A DNA stretch of 64,000 bases from Pseudomonadota bacterium (lineage in GTDB: Bacteria > Pseudomonadota > Gammaproteobacteria > Burkholderiales > Thiobacillaceae), in contig JAKQCX010000025.1 in assembly GCA_029558905.1 (NCBI GenBank), positions 1 to 64,000 of the forward strand. The letters run 5' to 3'. A program made the translations under genes and the position numbers. The notes beneath the pieces are model-generated. The model had not been told where the DNA came from. It made no database searches and worked only from the letters and a program-made list of their open reading frames with translations. Below, piece by piece: positions 8,847 to 17,965 of this stretch; the first letter of the stretch is position 1; every line of letters begins with the position of its first letter.

Positions 8847-11610
8847 GCCCAGGCTCGTCCTCGTCGACGGTTCGTCCTACCTCTATCGCGCGTTCCACGC
8901 GCTGCCGGACCTCCGCACGCGCTCGGGAGAGCCCACGGGCGCGCTGCGTGGCGTGCTGTCGATGTTGCGCCGGATCGTCGACGACGACAAGCCGGACTAC
9001 TTCGCCGTCGTCTTCGATGCGCCGGGCAGGACGTTCCGCGACGACCTCTACCCGCAGTACAAGGCGAACCGGCCGCCGATGCCCGACGACCTGCGCGCGC
9101 AGATCGAGCCGCTGCACGAACTGGTGCGCGCGCACGGCTGGCCGCTGCTCTCGGTCGAGGGCGTCGAGGCCGACGACGTGATCGGCACGCTGGCGAAGGC
9201 CGCGAAGCGGCAGCGCATCGACACGACGATCAGCTCGTCGGACAAGGACCTCGCGCAACTCGTCGAGCCGGGCATCACGATCGTCAACACGATGAGCAGC
9301 GAGACGCTCGACGAGGCGGGCGTGCTCGCGAAGTTCGGCGTGCGCGCCGACCAGATCCTCGATCTGCTGACGCTCACCGGCGACGCGGTCGACAACGTGC
9401 CCGGCGTCGACAAGGTGGGGCCGAAGACGGCGGCGAAGTGGCTCGGCGAGTACGGTACGCTCGACAATCTCGTGGCGCACGCGGCCGAGGTCGGCGGCAA
9501 GGTGGGCGAGAACCTGCGCGCGTCGCTCGCATGGCTGCCCAAGGGGCGGGAACTCCTCACCGTTCGGACCGACTGCAAGCTCGATGTCGGGCCGAAGGAC
9601 CTCGTGCCCGCCGCTCCCGACGGCGCGAGGCTCAGGGCGCTCTACGAACGCTACGGTTTCAGGAGCTGGCTGCGCGAGGTCGCGGGCGGCCCGTCCGCGG
9701 GCATGCCCGCGGACGCCGCGGGGGCGATCGCCGCGCGCGCGGCGAAGGAGGAAGCGCGACGCTTCGATCCGGAAGCGAACGCGGGCACGGCGAAGGGCAA
9801 GCCCGCGGACCTCTCCTACGAGTGCGTGCTCGACGCGAAGGCGTTCGAGCGCTGGCTGGACGCGATACGCGCGGCGCCCCTCGTCGCGTTCGACACCGAG
9901 ACGACGAGCCTCGACCCGATGGCCGCCGAGATCGTCGGCCTGTCGTTCGCGATCGCCCCGGGCCGCGCCTGCTACGTGCCGGTCGCCCATCGCTACGCCG
10001 GCGCGCCGGACCAGCTCGACCGCGACCGCGTGTTCTCGGCGCTCGCGCCGTGGTTCGCGGACGCGTCGCGCGCGAAGCTCGGCCAGAACGTCAAGTACGA
10101 CGAGCACGCGCTCGCGAACCACGGCATCGCGCTCGCGGGCGTCGCGCAGGACACGCTGCTCGAATCCTACGTGCTCGAGGCGCACCGCCCGCACGACATG
10201 GACAGCCTCGCGTGGCGCCACCTCGACTGGAAGACGATCTCCTACACCGAGGTCGCGGGCAAGGGCGCCGCGCAGATCGGCTTCGACCAGGTGCCGGTCG
10301 AGCGCGCGACCGAGTACTCGGCCGAGGACGCCGACGTCACGCTGAGGCTGCACCGGGCCATGCACCCGCAGATCGCAGCTGACGCGAAGCTGCGTCGCGT
10401 GTACGAGACGATCGAGCTTCCGGTGCGCGAGGTGCTCTTCCGCATGGAACGCAACGGCGTGCTGATCGATGCGGAGCTGCTGCGCGCGCAGAGCCGCGAA
10501 CTGGGCGAGCGCGTCGTCGCGCTCGAGCGGAAGGCGTTCGAACTCGCGGGCGGTCCGTTCAACCTGGCGTCGCCGAAGCAGCTGGGAGAGATCCTGTTCG
10601 AGCGGATGAAACTGCCGATCGCGAAGAAGACCGCGACCGGCCAGCCGTCGACCGACGAGGAGGTGCTCGAGGCGCTCGCGGCCGACTACCCGCTGCCGAA
10701 GGTGCTGCTCGAGCACCGCGCGCTCGCGAAGCTCAAGTCGACCTACACGGACAAGCTGCCGCAGATGGTGAATCCGCGGACCGGACGCGTGCACACGACG
10801 TTCTCGCAGGCGACCGCGGTGACCGGCCGTCTCGCGTCGTCGGACCCCAACCTGCAGAACATCCCGGTGCGCACCGAGGAGGGCCGGCGCATCCGCGAGG
10901 CGTTCGTCGCGCCGAAGGGCCGGGTGCTGGTGTCGGCGGACTACTCGCAGATCGAGCTGCGCATCATGGCGCACCTGTCTGGCGATGCCGCGCTGGTGCG
11001 CGCCTTCGCGGAAGACCGCGACGTGCACCAGGCCACCGCCGCCGAAGTGCTGGGCAAGTCGCCGGACGCCGTGACGCCCGAGGAGCGCCGCTCGGCCAAG
11101 GCGGTGAACTTCGGCCTCATCTACGGCATGTCGGAATTCGGTCTGGCCCAGCAGCTCAACGTCGAACGGACCGTGGCTCGGGCCTACATCGACCGTTATT
11201 TCGCCCGCTACCCCGGGGTCCTGGACTATATGAACCGCATCCGCGAGCAGGCCCGGGACGTGGGCTATGTACAGACCCTGTTCGGGCGCCGCCTGTGGCT
11301 GCCGGAGATCCGCCGCGGCGGTCCTCGTCGTCAGGCCGCAGAGCGGGCTGCCATCAATGCCCCCATGCAGGGCACGGCGGCGGACCTCATCAAACTGGCC
11401 ATGATCGCCGTGCAGGCCTGGCTGGACCAGGCCGGTCTGGGCTCCCGCCTCGTCATGCAGGTGCACGACGAACTGGTGCTGGAGGTGCCGCTTGCCGAGC
11501 TTGCGCGCATCCGCACGGGCCTGCCCGAAAAGATGTGCGGCGTGGCCGAGCTGGCGGTACCCCTGAAGGCGGAGGTGGGGAGCGGGCCGAACTGGGAAGC
11601 GGCACACTGA
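8845..11610 (+). CDS. polA: DNA polymerase I
   Basis: The 921-residue three-domain enzyme for Okazaki-fragment maturation and repair synthesis. Residues 1-290 form the 5'-3' exonuclease (LVDGSSYLYRAFHALP; SSDKDLAQL). About 310-500 form the 3'-5' proofreading domain, with the exonuclease site FDTETTSLD intact. About 520-921 form the polymerase, with motif A DYSQIELRIMAHLSGD and motif C MQVHDELVLEVP. Length and motifs are normal. A -10-like CATAAT (8751-8756) lies inside the LOG coding sequence. Codon use changes sharply around motif A: alanine is almost always GCG upstream and mostly GCC downstream. The gene may therefore be joined from two genomes. Confidence 0.95.
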   Translation: MPRLVLVDGSSYLYRAFHALPDLRTRSGEPTGALRGVLSMLRRIVDDDKPDYFAVVFDAPGRTFRDDLYPQYKANRPPMPDDLRAQIEPLHELVRAHGWPLLSVEGVEADDVIGTLAKAAKRQRIDTTISSSDKDLAQLVEPGITIVNTMSSETLDEAGVLAKFGVRADQILDLLTLTGDAVDNVPGVDKVGPKTAAKWLGEYGTLDNLVAHAAEVGGKVGENLRASLAWLPKGRELLTVRTDCKLDVGPKDLVPAAPDGARLRALYERYGFRSWLREVAGGPSAGMPADAAGAIAARAAKEEARRFDPEANAGTAKGKPADLSYECVLDAKAFERWLDAIRAAPLVAFDTETTSLDPMAAEIVGLSFAIAPGRACYVPVAHRYAGAPDQLDRDRVFSALAPWFADASRAKLGQNVKYDEHALANHGIALAGVAQDTLLESYVLEAHRPHDMDSLAWRHLDWKTISYTEVAGKGAAQIGFDQVPVERATEYSAEDADVTLRLHRAMHPQIAADAKLRRVYETIELPVREVLFRMERNGVLIDAELLRAQSRELGERVVALERKAFELAGGPFNLASPKQLGEILFERMKLPIAKKTATGQPSTDEEVLEALAADYPLPKVLLEHRALAKLKSTYTDKLPQMVNPRTGRVHTTFSQATAVTGRLASSDPNLQNIPVRTEEGRRIREAFVAPKGRVLVSADYSQIELRIMAHLSGDAALVRAFAEDRDVHQATAAEVLGKSPDAVTPEERRSAKAVNFGLIYGMSEFGLAQQLNVERTVARAYIDRYFARYPGVLDYMNRIREQARDVGYVQTLFGRRLWLPEIRRGGPRRQAAERAAINAPMQGTAADLIKLAMIAVQAWLDQAGLGSRLVMQVHDELVLEVPLAELARIRTGLPEKMCGVAELAVPLKAEVGSGPNWEAAH
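10930..11060. other. Compositional junction inside polA
   Basis: To the left, codons are strongly GCG/CGC/GTC biased through argA, the helicase, sulP, thrB and most of polA. To the right, GCC, CGG, GTG and GAA become common and stay so for the next tens of kilobases. The change falls on the most conserved part of polA (motif A, about 10,936-10,985), where unrelated genomes share long near-identical stretches. Reading frame is preserved across it. Confidence 0.6.
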
Positions 11611-11625
11611 GGGCGCGAGGCGCGT

Positions 11626-12087
11626 CTAACCCGGCTTGTCCACCCAGCGCGCCGCCGCCATGTCGTCACTCTCCCGCGCATCCACCCATTTCCCGCCCTC
11701 GGGCGTGGTCTCCTTCTTCCAGAAGGGGGCCCGGGTCTTCAGATAGTCCATGATGAACTCGCATGCGGCGAATGCATCGCCGCGGTGCGCGCAGGCCACC
11801 GCCACCAGGACGATGGGGTCCGTGGGCAGCAGGGGACCCACCCGATGGATGACGCAGCCATCCAGCACCCGCCAGCGGCTGCTGGCCTCCGCGACGATGG
11901 CAGCGAGGGCCTTTTCCGTCATGCCGGGGTAGTGCTCCAGGGACATCGAAGACACAGCCCGGCCGGCGCTTATGTCGCGCACCAGTCCTAGAAAGGCCAC
12001 CACGGCCCCCACCCGGGGATTGGTCCGATGCAGGGCGGCCACCTCGGTGGCCAGATCAAAGGCTTCGCTCTGGACAAGGATCTTCAT
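11626..12087 (-). CDS. moaE: Molybdopterin synthase catalytic subunit
   Basis: The 153-residue MoaE uses the thiocarboxylated C-terminus of MoaD to insert sulfur into precursor Z, making molybdopterin. Family features are LGLVRD, LEHYPGMTEKAL, HRVGPLLPTDPIVLVAVA (HRxG), HRGDAF and the C-terminal FWKKETTPEGGKWV. The lysines of the KTRAPFWKKE loop are the usual substrate-binding residues. It is convergent with polA and 15 bases from its stop. No moaD or other moa gene is adjacent, so this copy is isolated. Confidence 0.95.
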   Translation of the reverse strand: MKILVQSEAFDLATEVAALHRTNPRVGAVVAFLGLVRDISAGRAVSSMSLEHYPGMTEKALAAIVAEASSRWRVLDGCVIHRVGPLLPTDPIVLVAVACAHRGDAFAACEFIMDYLKTRAPFWKKETTPEGGKWVDARESDDMAAARWVDKPG

Positions 12088-12430
12088 GACGGGAAAGGCA
12101 CGCGGGCCGAACTTGCAGGTCGTATCTTGCTACGATTTCGGCAAATAACCACTACTGCTTGCGCGGGTCACCTTTCCCCCTCGTCGATTTCGCCACGACG
12201 CCGCTGGATGCCAGCCTGCTCCACATGGGTGCGCATGATCCGCCGCGGCTGACCCTGTCGCCCGTCATCGCCATGTTCGTGCACATACCGCACTCATGCT
12301 GGCCGGGCACACCGGCCATGACCAGGCCATATTCGCAACACCGCGGAGGACATCCCCCTGACGGATGCGCGGGGCAGAGTCCCGCCGGTGCACGCCAGCC
12401 GGGAACATCCCTGCGGCGAGCCCCCGCCTC
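12088..12430. other. Intergenic, no gene recognised
   Basis: A 343-base gap lies upstream of moaE and downstream of the metallo-hydrolase gene. Short open frames exist on both strands, including a 49-codon minus-strand frame with HECGMC, but none has a ribosome site or recognisable family. It must contain the moaE promoter. No riboswitch could be folded convincingly by eye. Confidence 0.4.
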
Positions 12431-13843
12431 TCACTCCCGCAGGTGCTCGCACTGGCCCCGCTCGGGCACCACCACTTGCCAGCCCAGGCGCGTCTGCAGC
12501 AACCGGGCAAAACCCAGGGCGGTTTCCTCCTCGCCGTGGACCACGAAGGTTCGGCGGGGCGGCACCCTGAAATGCGCCAGCCAGCGCAGCAGGGCATCCC
12601 GGTCCGCATGCGCGGACAGTCCTCCCAGGGTGTAGATGTCCGCCCGCACGGGTACCGTCTCACGGAACAGGCGCACGGACGGGACACTGTCCACCAGCTG
12701 CCGGCCCAGGGTGCCGGCCGCCTGGAAGCCGGCGATGACGATGCTGCTCTCCCGGCGCGGCAGATTGTGCCTGAGGTGATGCTTGATGCGACCCGCATCG
12801 CACATACCCGAGGCGGAGAGGATGATGGCCCCCGCGCTGATGCGGTTCAGGGCCATGGAGTCCTCCACACTCTCGGTCATGCGCAGGTAGGGGGCGTCGG
12901 GACTGCTGCGGAACCAGCGCAGCAGTTCCACGGTTTCCTCGTCCAGCAGACCCCGGTGCTTCAGGGTGATCTCCGTGGCGGCATTGGCCATAGGCGAGTC
13001 CACGAAGACGGACAGGTTGCGTGGCAGGCGTCTGCTCCGTACCAGGTCCATGAGCAGGAACAGCAATTCCTGCGTACGGCCCACGGCAAAGGCAGGGATG
13101 ATGACGTTGCCCTTTTTGCGCAACAAGGTGTCGCCAATGGCGTGCACCAGCTCGTCGCGCGTCTCCTCCATGCCCTTGTGCAGACGGTTGCCGTAGGTGG
13201 ATTCCACCAGCAGCACGTCCGCCGTTTCGATGGGTGTGGGGTCGTTGACCACCGGCCGGGCAGGCATGCCCAGATCGCCGGAAAACACCAGCTTGGTCTC
13301 CCCGCCGTCCTGCGTCAGCCACAACTCGACGATGGCGGAACCCAGGATGTGACCCGCATCGCGAAAGCAGACCCGCACCCCGGGATGGGGCCGCACCATC
13401 CGGTCATAACTCACGCCCCGCAGTAGTTTCAGAGCCTCATGTGCCTGGGTGACGGTATACAGCGGGGCCCGTTCATGCGCATGTGCCTTGCGCATCTTGT
13501 GCTGATCGCAATTGGCCCATTCCGCCTCCTTCTCCTGGATATGGGCCGAGTCCGGCAACATCACCTCCAGCAGATCCCGAGTGGCGCGGGTACAGTACAC
13601 CGGACCGCGAAAGCCCTTGGCCACCAGGCGTGGCAGCAGACCGCTGTGGTCGATGTGCGCATGCGTGAGAAGGACGAAATCCAGGGTCTGCGGATCGAAT
13701 CCTGGATACATGCGGTTGGCGGCCTCGGCGTTGCGATCGCCGTGAAACATGCCGCAGTCGATGATGCCGCGCAGCCCCGCCGCCTCCAGCAGATAGCAGG
13801 AACCAGTGACTTCGCGCGCGGCGCCGAGAAAGGTGAGCCTCAT
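12431..13843 (-). CDS. Metallo-beta-lactamase/beta-CASP RNA-processing exonuclease family
   Basis: The 470-residue protein begins with MRLTFLGAAREVTGSCY, followed by the metal-binding HAHIDHSG (HxHxDH), a third histidine site DAGHILGSA, a central beta-CASP domain and a C-terminal RMMBL segment (IYTLGGLSAHADRDALL ... FVVHGE). This is the CPSF73/YsH1-like bacterial group, often annotated as RNA-specificity exonuclease. I chose ATG 13843 because homologues start MRLTFLGA; longer upstream frames have no homology. It is divergent from the gene at 13903, leaving 59 bases for both promoters. Confidence 0.9.
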   Translation of the reverse strand: MRLTFLGAAREVTGSCYLLEAAGLRGIIDCGMFHGDRNAEAANRMYPGFDPQTLDFVLLTHAHIDHSGLLPRLVAKGFRGPVYCTRATRDLLEVMLPDSAHIQEKEAEWANCDQHKMRKAHAHERAPLYTVTQAHEALKLLRGVSYDRMVRPHPGVRVCFRDAGHILGSAIVELWLTQDGGETKLVFSGDLGMPARPVVNDPTPIETADVLLVESTYGNRLHKGMEETRDELVHAIGDTLLRKKGNVIIPAFAVGRTQELLFLLMDLVRSRRLPRNLSVFVDSPMANAATEITLKHRGLLDEETVELLRWFRSSPDAPYLRMTESVEDSMALNRISAGAIILSASGMCDAGRIKHHLRHNLPRRESSIVIAGFQAAGTLGRQLVDSVPSVRLFRETVPVRADIYTLGGLSAHADRDALLRWLAHFRVPPRRTFVVHGEEETALGFARLLQTRLGWQVVVPERGQCEHLRE

Positions 13844-13902
13844 GTCGCAAGCATACGCGCCAAACCCTGTGGAGGCTGTCCCTGGGCCATAATGAGTACA
13901 CC

Positions 13903-14346
13903 ATGCACGATGCCGACAGGGGCCCGGAAGCCGACGATTACCAGCTCGCCGAGCAGGATCCCCTGTCCTCTTCACCCGCCACGCCATGGTGGCGCAACTG
14001 GAAGGTGATGCTGCCCCTATGGCTGCTCATGCTGGTGCTGGTGTGGCTGGGCATGCATTTCCAGGTGGACCATCGCATCATTGCCGGCAGCGTGTTCGTG
14101 GTGGGTCTGGTATCCAACGCCTTTGCCTGGCTGCTGGGTGTGATCGCCCTGGTACCGCTCGTCGGCCCGCTGGTGGTGAAAATCCTCTCCATCGGTTTCA
14201 TCTGGCTACTCAATGCCCTGGGCTACCTGGTGTCCATCGTCGCCATCCGCCGCGGCTATTCCCGTGACGTGCTGACCTATCGAGGGCTGACCCTGGCTTT
14301 GCTGGTGGGTATCGTCATCGGTTATGTCCTTGGCAAGCTGATCTAG
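13903..14346 (+). CDS. Hypothetical three-helix membrane protein
   Basis: The 147-residue protein starts with an acidic cytoplasmic stretch (to about residue 30). Hydrophobic segments follow at about 38-53, 62-98 (probably two helices) and 125-145. No family is recognised. It begins 59 bases from the divergent metallo-hydrolase gene. Codon use matches the right-hand part of the window, which supports it as a real gene. Confidence 0.65.
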   Translation: MHDADRGPEADDYQLAEQDPLSSSPATPWWRNWKVMLPLWLLMLVLVWLGMHFQVDHRIIAGSVFVVGLVSNAFAWLLGVIALVPLVGPLVVKILSIGFIWLLNALGYLVSIVAIRRGYSRDVLTYRGLTLALLVGIVIGYVLGKLI

Positions 14347-14529
14347 GAAGGCGTGGCTGGATGCGCCACCGCAACCCAAGGAGCACGGACAGGAAGTTTC
14401 CCTCTGCGTCCAATGATCACGCCTGATGCGGAATGATGATCCCCGACGTATGGAATGGCGGGTTGCGGGCTTTCCAGCGTCTTCCTTGCCGATAGAATCA
14501 GCCCTGCAATCCATCTTTACGGAGCTCGC

Positions 14530-14715
14530 ATGCAAGATCCCAACCACTCCGCCTCCTTCTGGATCGGCAACGCGCTGCTGGGCCTGGCCCTGGTGGTATT
14601 GATCTTCCTGGGCCGCCTGTGGGAGATGATGGGTTCCCTGGCCATGCTCTTGTGGATGGGCATGGCCGGCGCGGGCATCTACCTGGTCACGCGGGACAAG
14701 GGACCTTCTTCCTGA
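14530..14715 (+). CDS. Small two-helix membrane protein (61 aa)
   Basis: ATG 14530 is preceded by GGAG at a good distance. The 61-residue product has two hydrophobic helices (about 12-27 and 33-53) and a charged tail (TRDKGPSS). It sits 18 bases upstream of msrB and is probably co-transcribed. No known family was recognised. Confidence 0.6.
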   Translation: MQDPNHSASFWIGNALLGLALVVLIFLGRLWEMMGSLAMLLWMGMAGAGIYLVTRDKGPSS

Positions 14716-14733
14716 TCGGCTACGGGCTCCGCC

Positions 14734-15198
14734 ATGAACCGTCCCGTCCGTTCCGCCAGCGGCCACGATCTCACACCCCCCAGCCCCGAACAACGCGCGG
14801 CCCTGGCCGCCGGGCTCAGTCCGGAAGAACGCCGTGTCCTGCTGCATCAGGGCACCGAACCGCCTTTCTGTGGTGACCTGCCGCAGGAAGAACACCCGGG
14901 GGTATTCGCCTGTCGCCTGTGTGGCCTGCCTCTGTTCCGCTCCACGGCCAAGTTCGAGTCCGGTAGCGGCTGGCCCAGTTTTTTCCAGCCATATGATCCG
15001 GACCACATCCGTTATCTGCAGGATCGCAGCCATGGCATGCTGCGCACCGAGATCCGCTGTGCCCGCTGCGATGGCCATCTGGGCCATGTGTTCGACGACG
15101 GCCCCGCGCCCACGGGCCTGCGCTACTGCCTCAACTCCGTCTCCCTGACCTTCCACGAAGAACCCGCCTCCTCAAGCAATCCGCCCTCCGCCCGATAA
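14734..15198 (+). CDS. msrB: Peptide-methionine (R)-S-oxide reductase
   Basis: The 154-residue MsrB repairs methionine-R-sulfoxide in oxidised proteins. Two CxxC pairs for structural zinc are visible (CRLCG and CARCDG), plus substrate-site motif SGSGWPSF and the catalytic cysteine in RYCLNSVSLTF. It is in the plus-strand run that ends with cheZ. The partner msrA is encoded separately at 24,439. The presence of both, with katA, indicates an oxidative-stress repair capacity. Confidence 0.95.
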   Translation: MNRPVRSASGHDLTPPSPEQRAALAAGLSPEERRVLLHQGTEPPFCGDLPQEEHPGVFACRLCGLPLFRSTAKFESGSGWPSFFQPYDPDHIRYLQDRSHGMLRTEIRCARCDGHLGHVFDDGPAPTGLRYCLNSVSLTFHEEPASSSNPPSAR

Positions 15199-15223
15199 TG
15201 GCGCATCGGACAAAGGGGATGCC

Positions 15224-15739
15224 ATGGATCGACAAGAACGGCTGCGCCAAACCCTCCAGACCCTGGTGCAGGACCTGCGCAGCAACCTGCAGGAAATCGG
15301 CCAGGATTCCCTGCCCCAGGCCCAGCTCGTGACCAACACACGGGATCGCCTGCGCTACATCGCCAGTCTCACCGAACAGGCGGCCAGCCAGACGCTCAAT
15401 GCCACCGAAAACATCGGGGAGCGCCTGCGCGGTCAGCGCAGGGAAGCCAGCTCGCTCGCCCGGCACACCCGCTCCCCGCGCATACGCGCCTTTCTGGCCA
15501 GTCTGGAAAGCGAGCACAGTCTCTCCGCGGACGAACTCTCGGAAGTCATCCAGGCCCAGGCCTTCCAGGACCTGGTCGGACAAGTGATCAACAAGCTGCT
15601 GGTCACGGTGGAGAGGATGGAGAAGGGACTTGCCCATCTGCTCATCGAGGAGGAAAAAGACCCGGGGCTGTTGGCCGGGCCCCAGGTGAAGGTCGAAGAA
15701 CGGATCAGCCAGGACGACATCGACAGGCTTTTCGATTGA
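15224..15739 (+). CDS. cheZ: Chemotaxis protein phosphatase CheZ (short form)
   Basis: The 171-residue protein resembles CheZ, which dephosphorylates CheY-P. The catalytic helix reads FQDLVGQVI, with the Asp and Gln that correspond to the two catalytic residues of enterobacterial CheZ. The C-terminal peptide SQDDIDRLFD matches the CheY-binding tail. It is about 40 residues shorter than the E. coli protein, mainly at the N-terminal hairpin. No other che gene is adjacent; a chemoreceptor is encoded at 53,415. Confidence 0.88.
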   Translation: MDRQERLRQTLQTLVQDLRSNLQEIGQDSLPQAQLVTNTRDRLRYIASLTEQAASQTLNATENIGERLRGQRREASSLARHTRSPRIRAFLASLESEHSLSADELSEVIQAQAFQDLVGQVINKLLVTVERMEKGLAHLLIEEEKDPGLLAGPQVKVEERISQDDIDRLFD

Positions 15740-15796
15740 GTTCCTGCCGACCGCGCACAGGGCGGAGGGCGCGACCGGCGCGCCACCCGCGCGAAG

Positions 15797-17233
15797 CTAC
15801 AGGCCGAGTGCCTTGGCCACGCCCGCGCCGTAGGCGGGATCGCACTGTGTGCAGTTGGCGATGTGACGACGCTTGACCTCTTCCGGCGCATCGCCCATGG
15901 CGCGCGCGGTGTTGTCGAACAGCACCTGCTGCTGGGCGGGCGTCATCAGACGGAACAGGGCGCGCGGCTGGCTGAAGTAATCGTCGTCGTCCTCGCGGAA
16001 GTTCCAGTGATCCGCGGCGCCGTCGATCTTCAGCGGCGGCTCGCGATAGTCCGGCTGTTCCTGCCACTGGCCGTGGCTGTTCGGCTCGTAGCCGAGGGTG
16101 CCGCCGAAGTTGCCGTCGACGCGCATGGCGCCGTCGCGGTGGTAGCTGTGCACCGGGCAGCGCGGCGCGTTGACCGGGATCAGGCCGTGGTTGACGCCGA
16201 GCCGATAGCGCTGCGCATCGCCATAGGAAAACAGGCGGCCTTGCAGCATCTTGTCGGGTGAGAAACCGATGCCCGGCACGACGTTGGCCGGGTTGAAGGC
16301 GGCCTGCTCGACCTCGGCGAAATAGTTGGCCGGGTTGCGGTTCAATTCCAGCACGCCGACTTCGATCGGCGGGTAATCCTTGTGCGGCCAGATCTTGGTG
16401 AGATCGAAGGGGTGGTAGGGGACCTTGGCGGCGTCGAGTTCGGGCATGACCTGCACGTAGAGCGTCCATTTCGGAAAATCGCCGCGCTCGATTGCGTCGT
16501 ACAGGTCGCGCTGGTGGGTTTCGCGGCACTTGCCGATGGCGGCTTCGGCTTCGGCGTCGGTCCAGTTCCTGATGCCCTGCTGGGTCTTGAAGTGGAACTT
16601 GACCCAGAAGCGCTCGTTTCGCGTGTTGATGAAGCTGAAGGTGTGCGAACCGAAGCCGTGCATGTGGCGGTAGCTCGCGGGAATGCCGCGGTCGGACATG
16701 ACGATGGTGACCTGGTGCAGGGCTTCCGGCAGCAGGGTCCAGAAATCCCAGTTGTTGCGCGCGCTGCGCAGGTTGGTGCGCGGATCGCGCTTGACGGCGT
16801 GATTGAGGTCGGGGAATTTGAGCGGATCGCGCAGGAAGAACACCGGCGTGTTGTTGCCGGCCAGATCCCAGTTGCCTTCCTCGGTATAGAACTTGATCGC
16901 GAAGCCACGGATGTCGCGCTCGGCATCGGCCGCGCCCCGCTCGCCGGCGACGGTGGAAAAGCGCACGAACAGATTGGTCTGCTTGCCGATCGCGGAAAAG
17001 ATGCGGGCGCGGGTGTAGCGGGTGATGTCGTGGGTGACGGTGAAGTGGCCGTAGGCGCCGGAGCCCTTGGCGTGCATGCGGCGCTCCGGGATGACTTCGC
17101 GATCGAAGTGGGCGAGCTTCTCGAGGAACCAGACGTCTTGCAGCAGTTGCGGCCCGCGCGCACCGGCGGTCATCACGTTCTGGTTGTCGACGACCGGGCA
17201 GCCGGCGGTGGTGGTGAGATTCTTCGTTCCCAT
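15797..17233 (-). CDS. katA: Monofunctional haem catalase (clade 3, small subunit)
   Basis: The 478-residue enzyme disproportionates H2O2. Visible elements are the distal histidine region [14 protein letters not shown], the distal-side asparagine in GNNTPVFF, and the proximal haem ligand tyrosine in [14 protein letters not shown]. The length is typical of clade 3 small-subunit catalases. It is convergent with cheZ. An OxyR-like dyad (17,365-17,381) lies about 130 bases upstream of the start. Codon use (GAA- and GCG-rich stretches) is somewhat different from the immediate neighbours, so acquisition by transfer is possible. Confidence 0.95.
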   Translation of the reverse strand: MGTKNLTTTAGCPVVDNQNVMTAGARGPQLLQDVWFLEKLAHFDREVIPERRMHAKGSGAYGHFTVTHDITRYTRARIFSAIGKQTNLFVRFSTVAGERGAADAERDIRGFAIKFYTEEGNWDLAGNNTPVFFLRDPLKFPDLNHAVKRDPRTNLRSARNNWDFWTLLPEALHQVTIVMSDRGIPASYRHMHGFGSHTFSFINTRNERFWVKFHFKTQQGIRNWTDAEAEAAIGKCRETHQRDLYDAIERGDFPKWTLYVQVMPELDAAKVPYHPFDLTKIWPHKDYPPIEVGVLELNRNPANYFAEVEQAAFNPANVVPGIGFSPDKMLQGRLFSYGDAQRYRLGVNHGLIPVNAPRCPVHSYHRDGAMRVDGNFGGTLGYEPNSHGQWQEQPDYREPPLKIDGAADHWNFREDDDDYFSQPRALFRLMTPAQQQVLFDNTARAMGDAPEEVKRRHIANCTQCDPAYGAGVAKALGL

Positions 17234-17636
17234 GGTTTCGCTCCTGTAGAGATAAGGGGTCGGTCAGTGAAGGCGAGCCCCGGGATGACACGCGGGACAC
17301 GGACCCGAACCCATAGTCTATGCAGGCGCGATTTTCTAAGCCAATCGCATGCGGCAATGATATGGATAGACGCAGACTATCTTTTCCATGGAATAAATTG
17401 CATTGTTATCAGTGCACATGGATACCACTGATGGCAACCATACAGACGTACGGACGATATAGGTACTTATGTACCAATGTCATGGCTTTGTATGCTAGTG
17501 TTGCGCACGCATTCATGTGTCGATAACCGCCGGACAGGCCGTGAGCCTGAATCCTCGGCCTGCAGTTTTCACCCATGTGCAACCGCTTGGCCGATCCAGG
17601 CGACCACCCTCCCTCATAGAGCAAGGAGAAACCCCC
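17234..17636. other. katA-fccA divergent intergenic region
   Basis: This 403-base region separates two divergently read genes and is clearly more AT-rich than its surroundings between about 17,330 and 17,520. It holds the OxyR-like dyad and a small inverted repeat GGTAC-TTAT-GTACC (17,462-17,475) that could be an operator for fccAB. The fccA ribosome site AGGAG precedes ATG 17,637. Confidence 0.6.
17365..17381. promoter_or_regulatory. OxyR-like binding dyad upstream of katA
   Basis: GATAG, seven bases, CTATC: this is the ATAG-N7-CTAT half of the OxyR consensus with both arms extended by one matching base. The next seven bases are followed by ATGG, close to the third ATAG element; the fourth element is poor. 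Location upstream of a catalase gene fits peroxide induction. Confidence 0.6.
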
Positions 17637-17939
17637 ATGACGAAACAATCTCCCCTCGCGGCGGCTGTGCTGGCCTGCCTGAGCATGGCCGGCCCTACCC
17701 AGGCCGAGGACCTGCACATCAAGGTCATCGCCGCCACCTGCGTCAACTGCCATGGCCAAGGCGGCCAGAGCCTGGGGGCCGTGCCCAGCCTGGCCGGTCA
17801 GGACGTCGCCTACCTGCAAACCGCCATGCTGGAGCAACGCTCGGGCGTGCGCGAGACCACGGTCATGCGGCGTTACATGAACGGCTATACCGACACCGAA
17901 ATTGCCAAGCTGGCCGAGCATTTCTCCCGGCTGAAGTAA
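17637..17939 (+). CDS. fccA: Flavocytochrome c sulfide dehydrogenase, cytochrome subunit (monohaem)
   Basis: The 100-residue protein has a Sec signal (cut after TQA) and one CVNCH haem-c motif, with a likely axial methionine late in the chain (MRRYMNGY). It is the electron-accepting cytochrome partner of the flavoprotein encoded 26 bases downstream. The Allochromatium FccA is dihaem and larger; this one resembles the shorter monohaem SoxE/FccA forms. It acts in the periplasm, passing electrons from sulfide to the respiratory chain. Confidence 0.88.
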   Translation: MTKQSPLAAAVLACLSMAGPTQAEDLHIKVIAATCVNCHGQGGQSLGAVPSLAGQDVAYLQTAMLEQRSGVRETTVMRRYMNGYTDTEIAKLAEHFSRLK

Positions 17940-17965
17940 GAACAAAAACCATCAGAGGAACGAAA

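Noticed and set aside
7495-11607. 1370-codon minus-strand frame antisense to polA
   Set aside because: Low-complexity Arg/Val/His composition typical of an antisense shadow.
12270-12430. Riboswitch-like or Cys-rich small gene upstream of moaE
   Set aside because: No conserved Moco or cobalamin core could be aligned; the 49-codon HECGMC frame has no ribosome site or homology.
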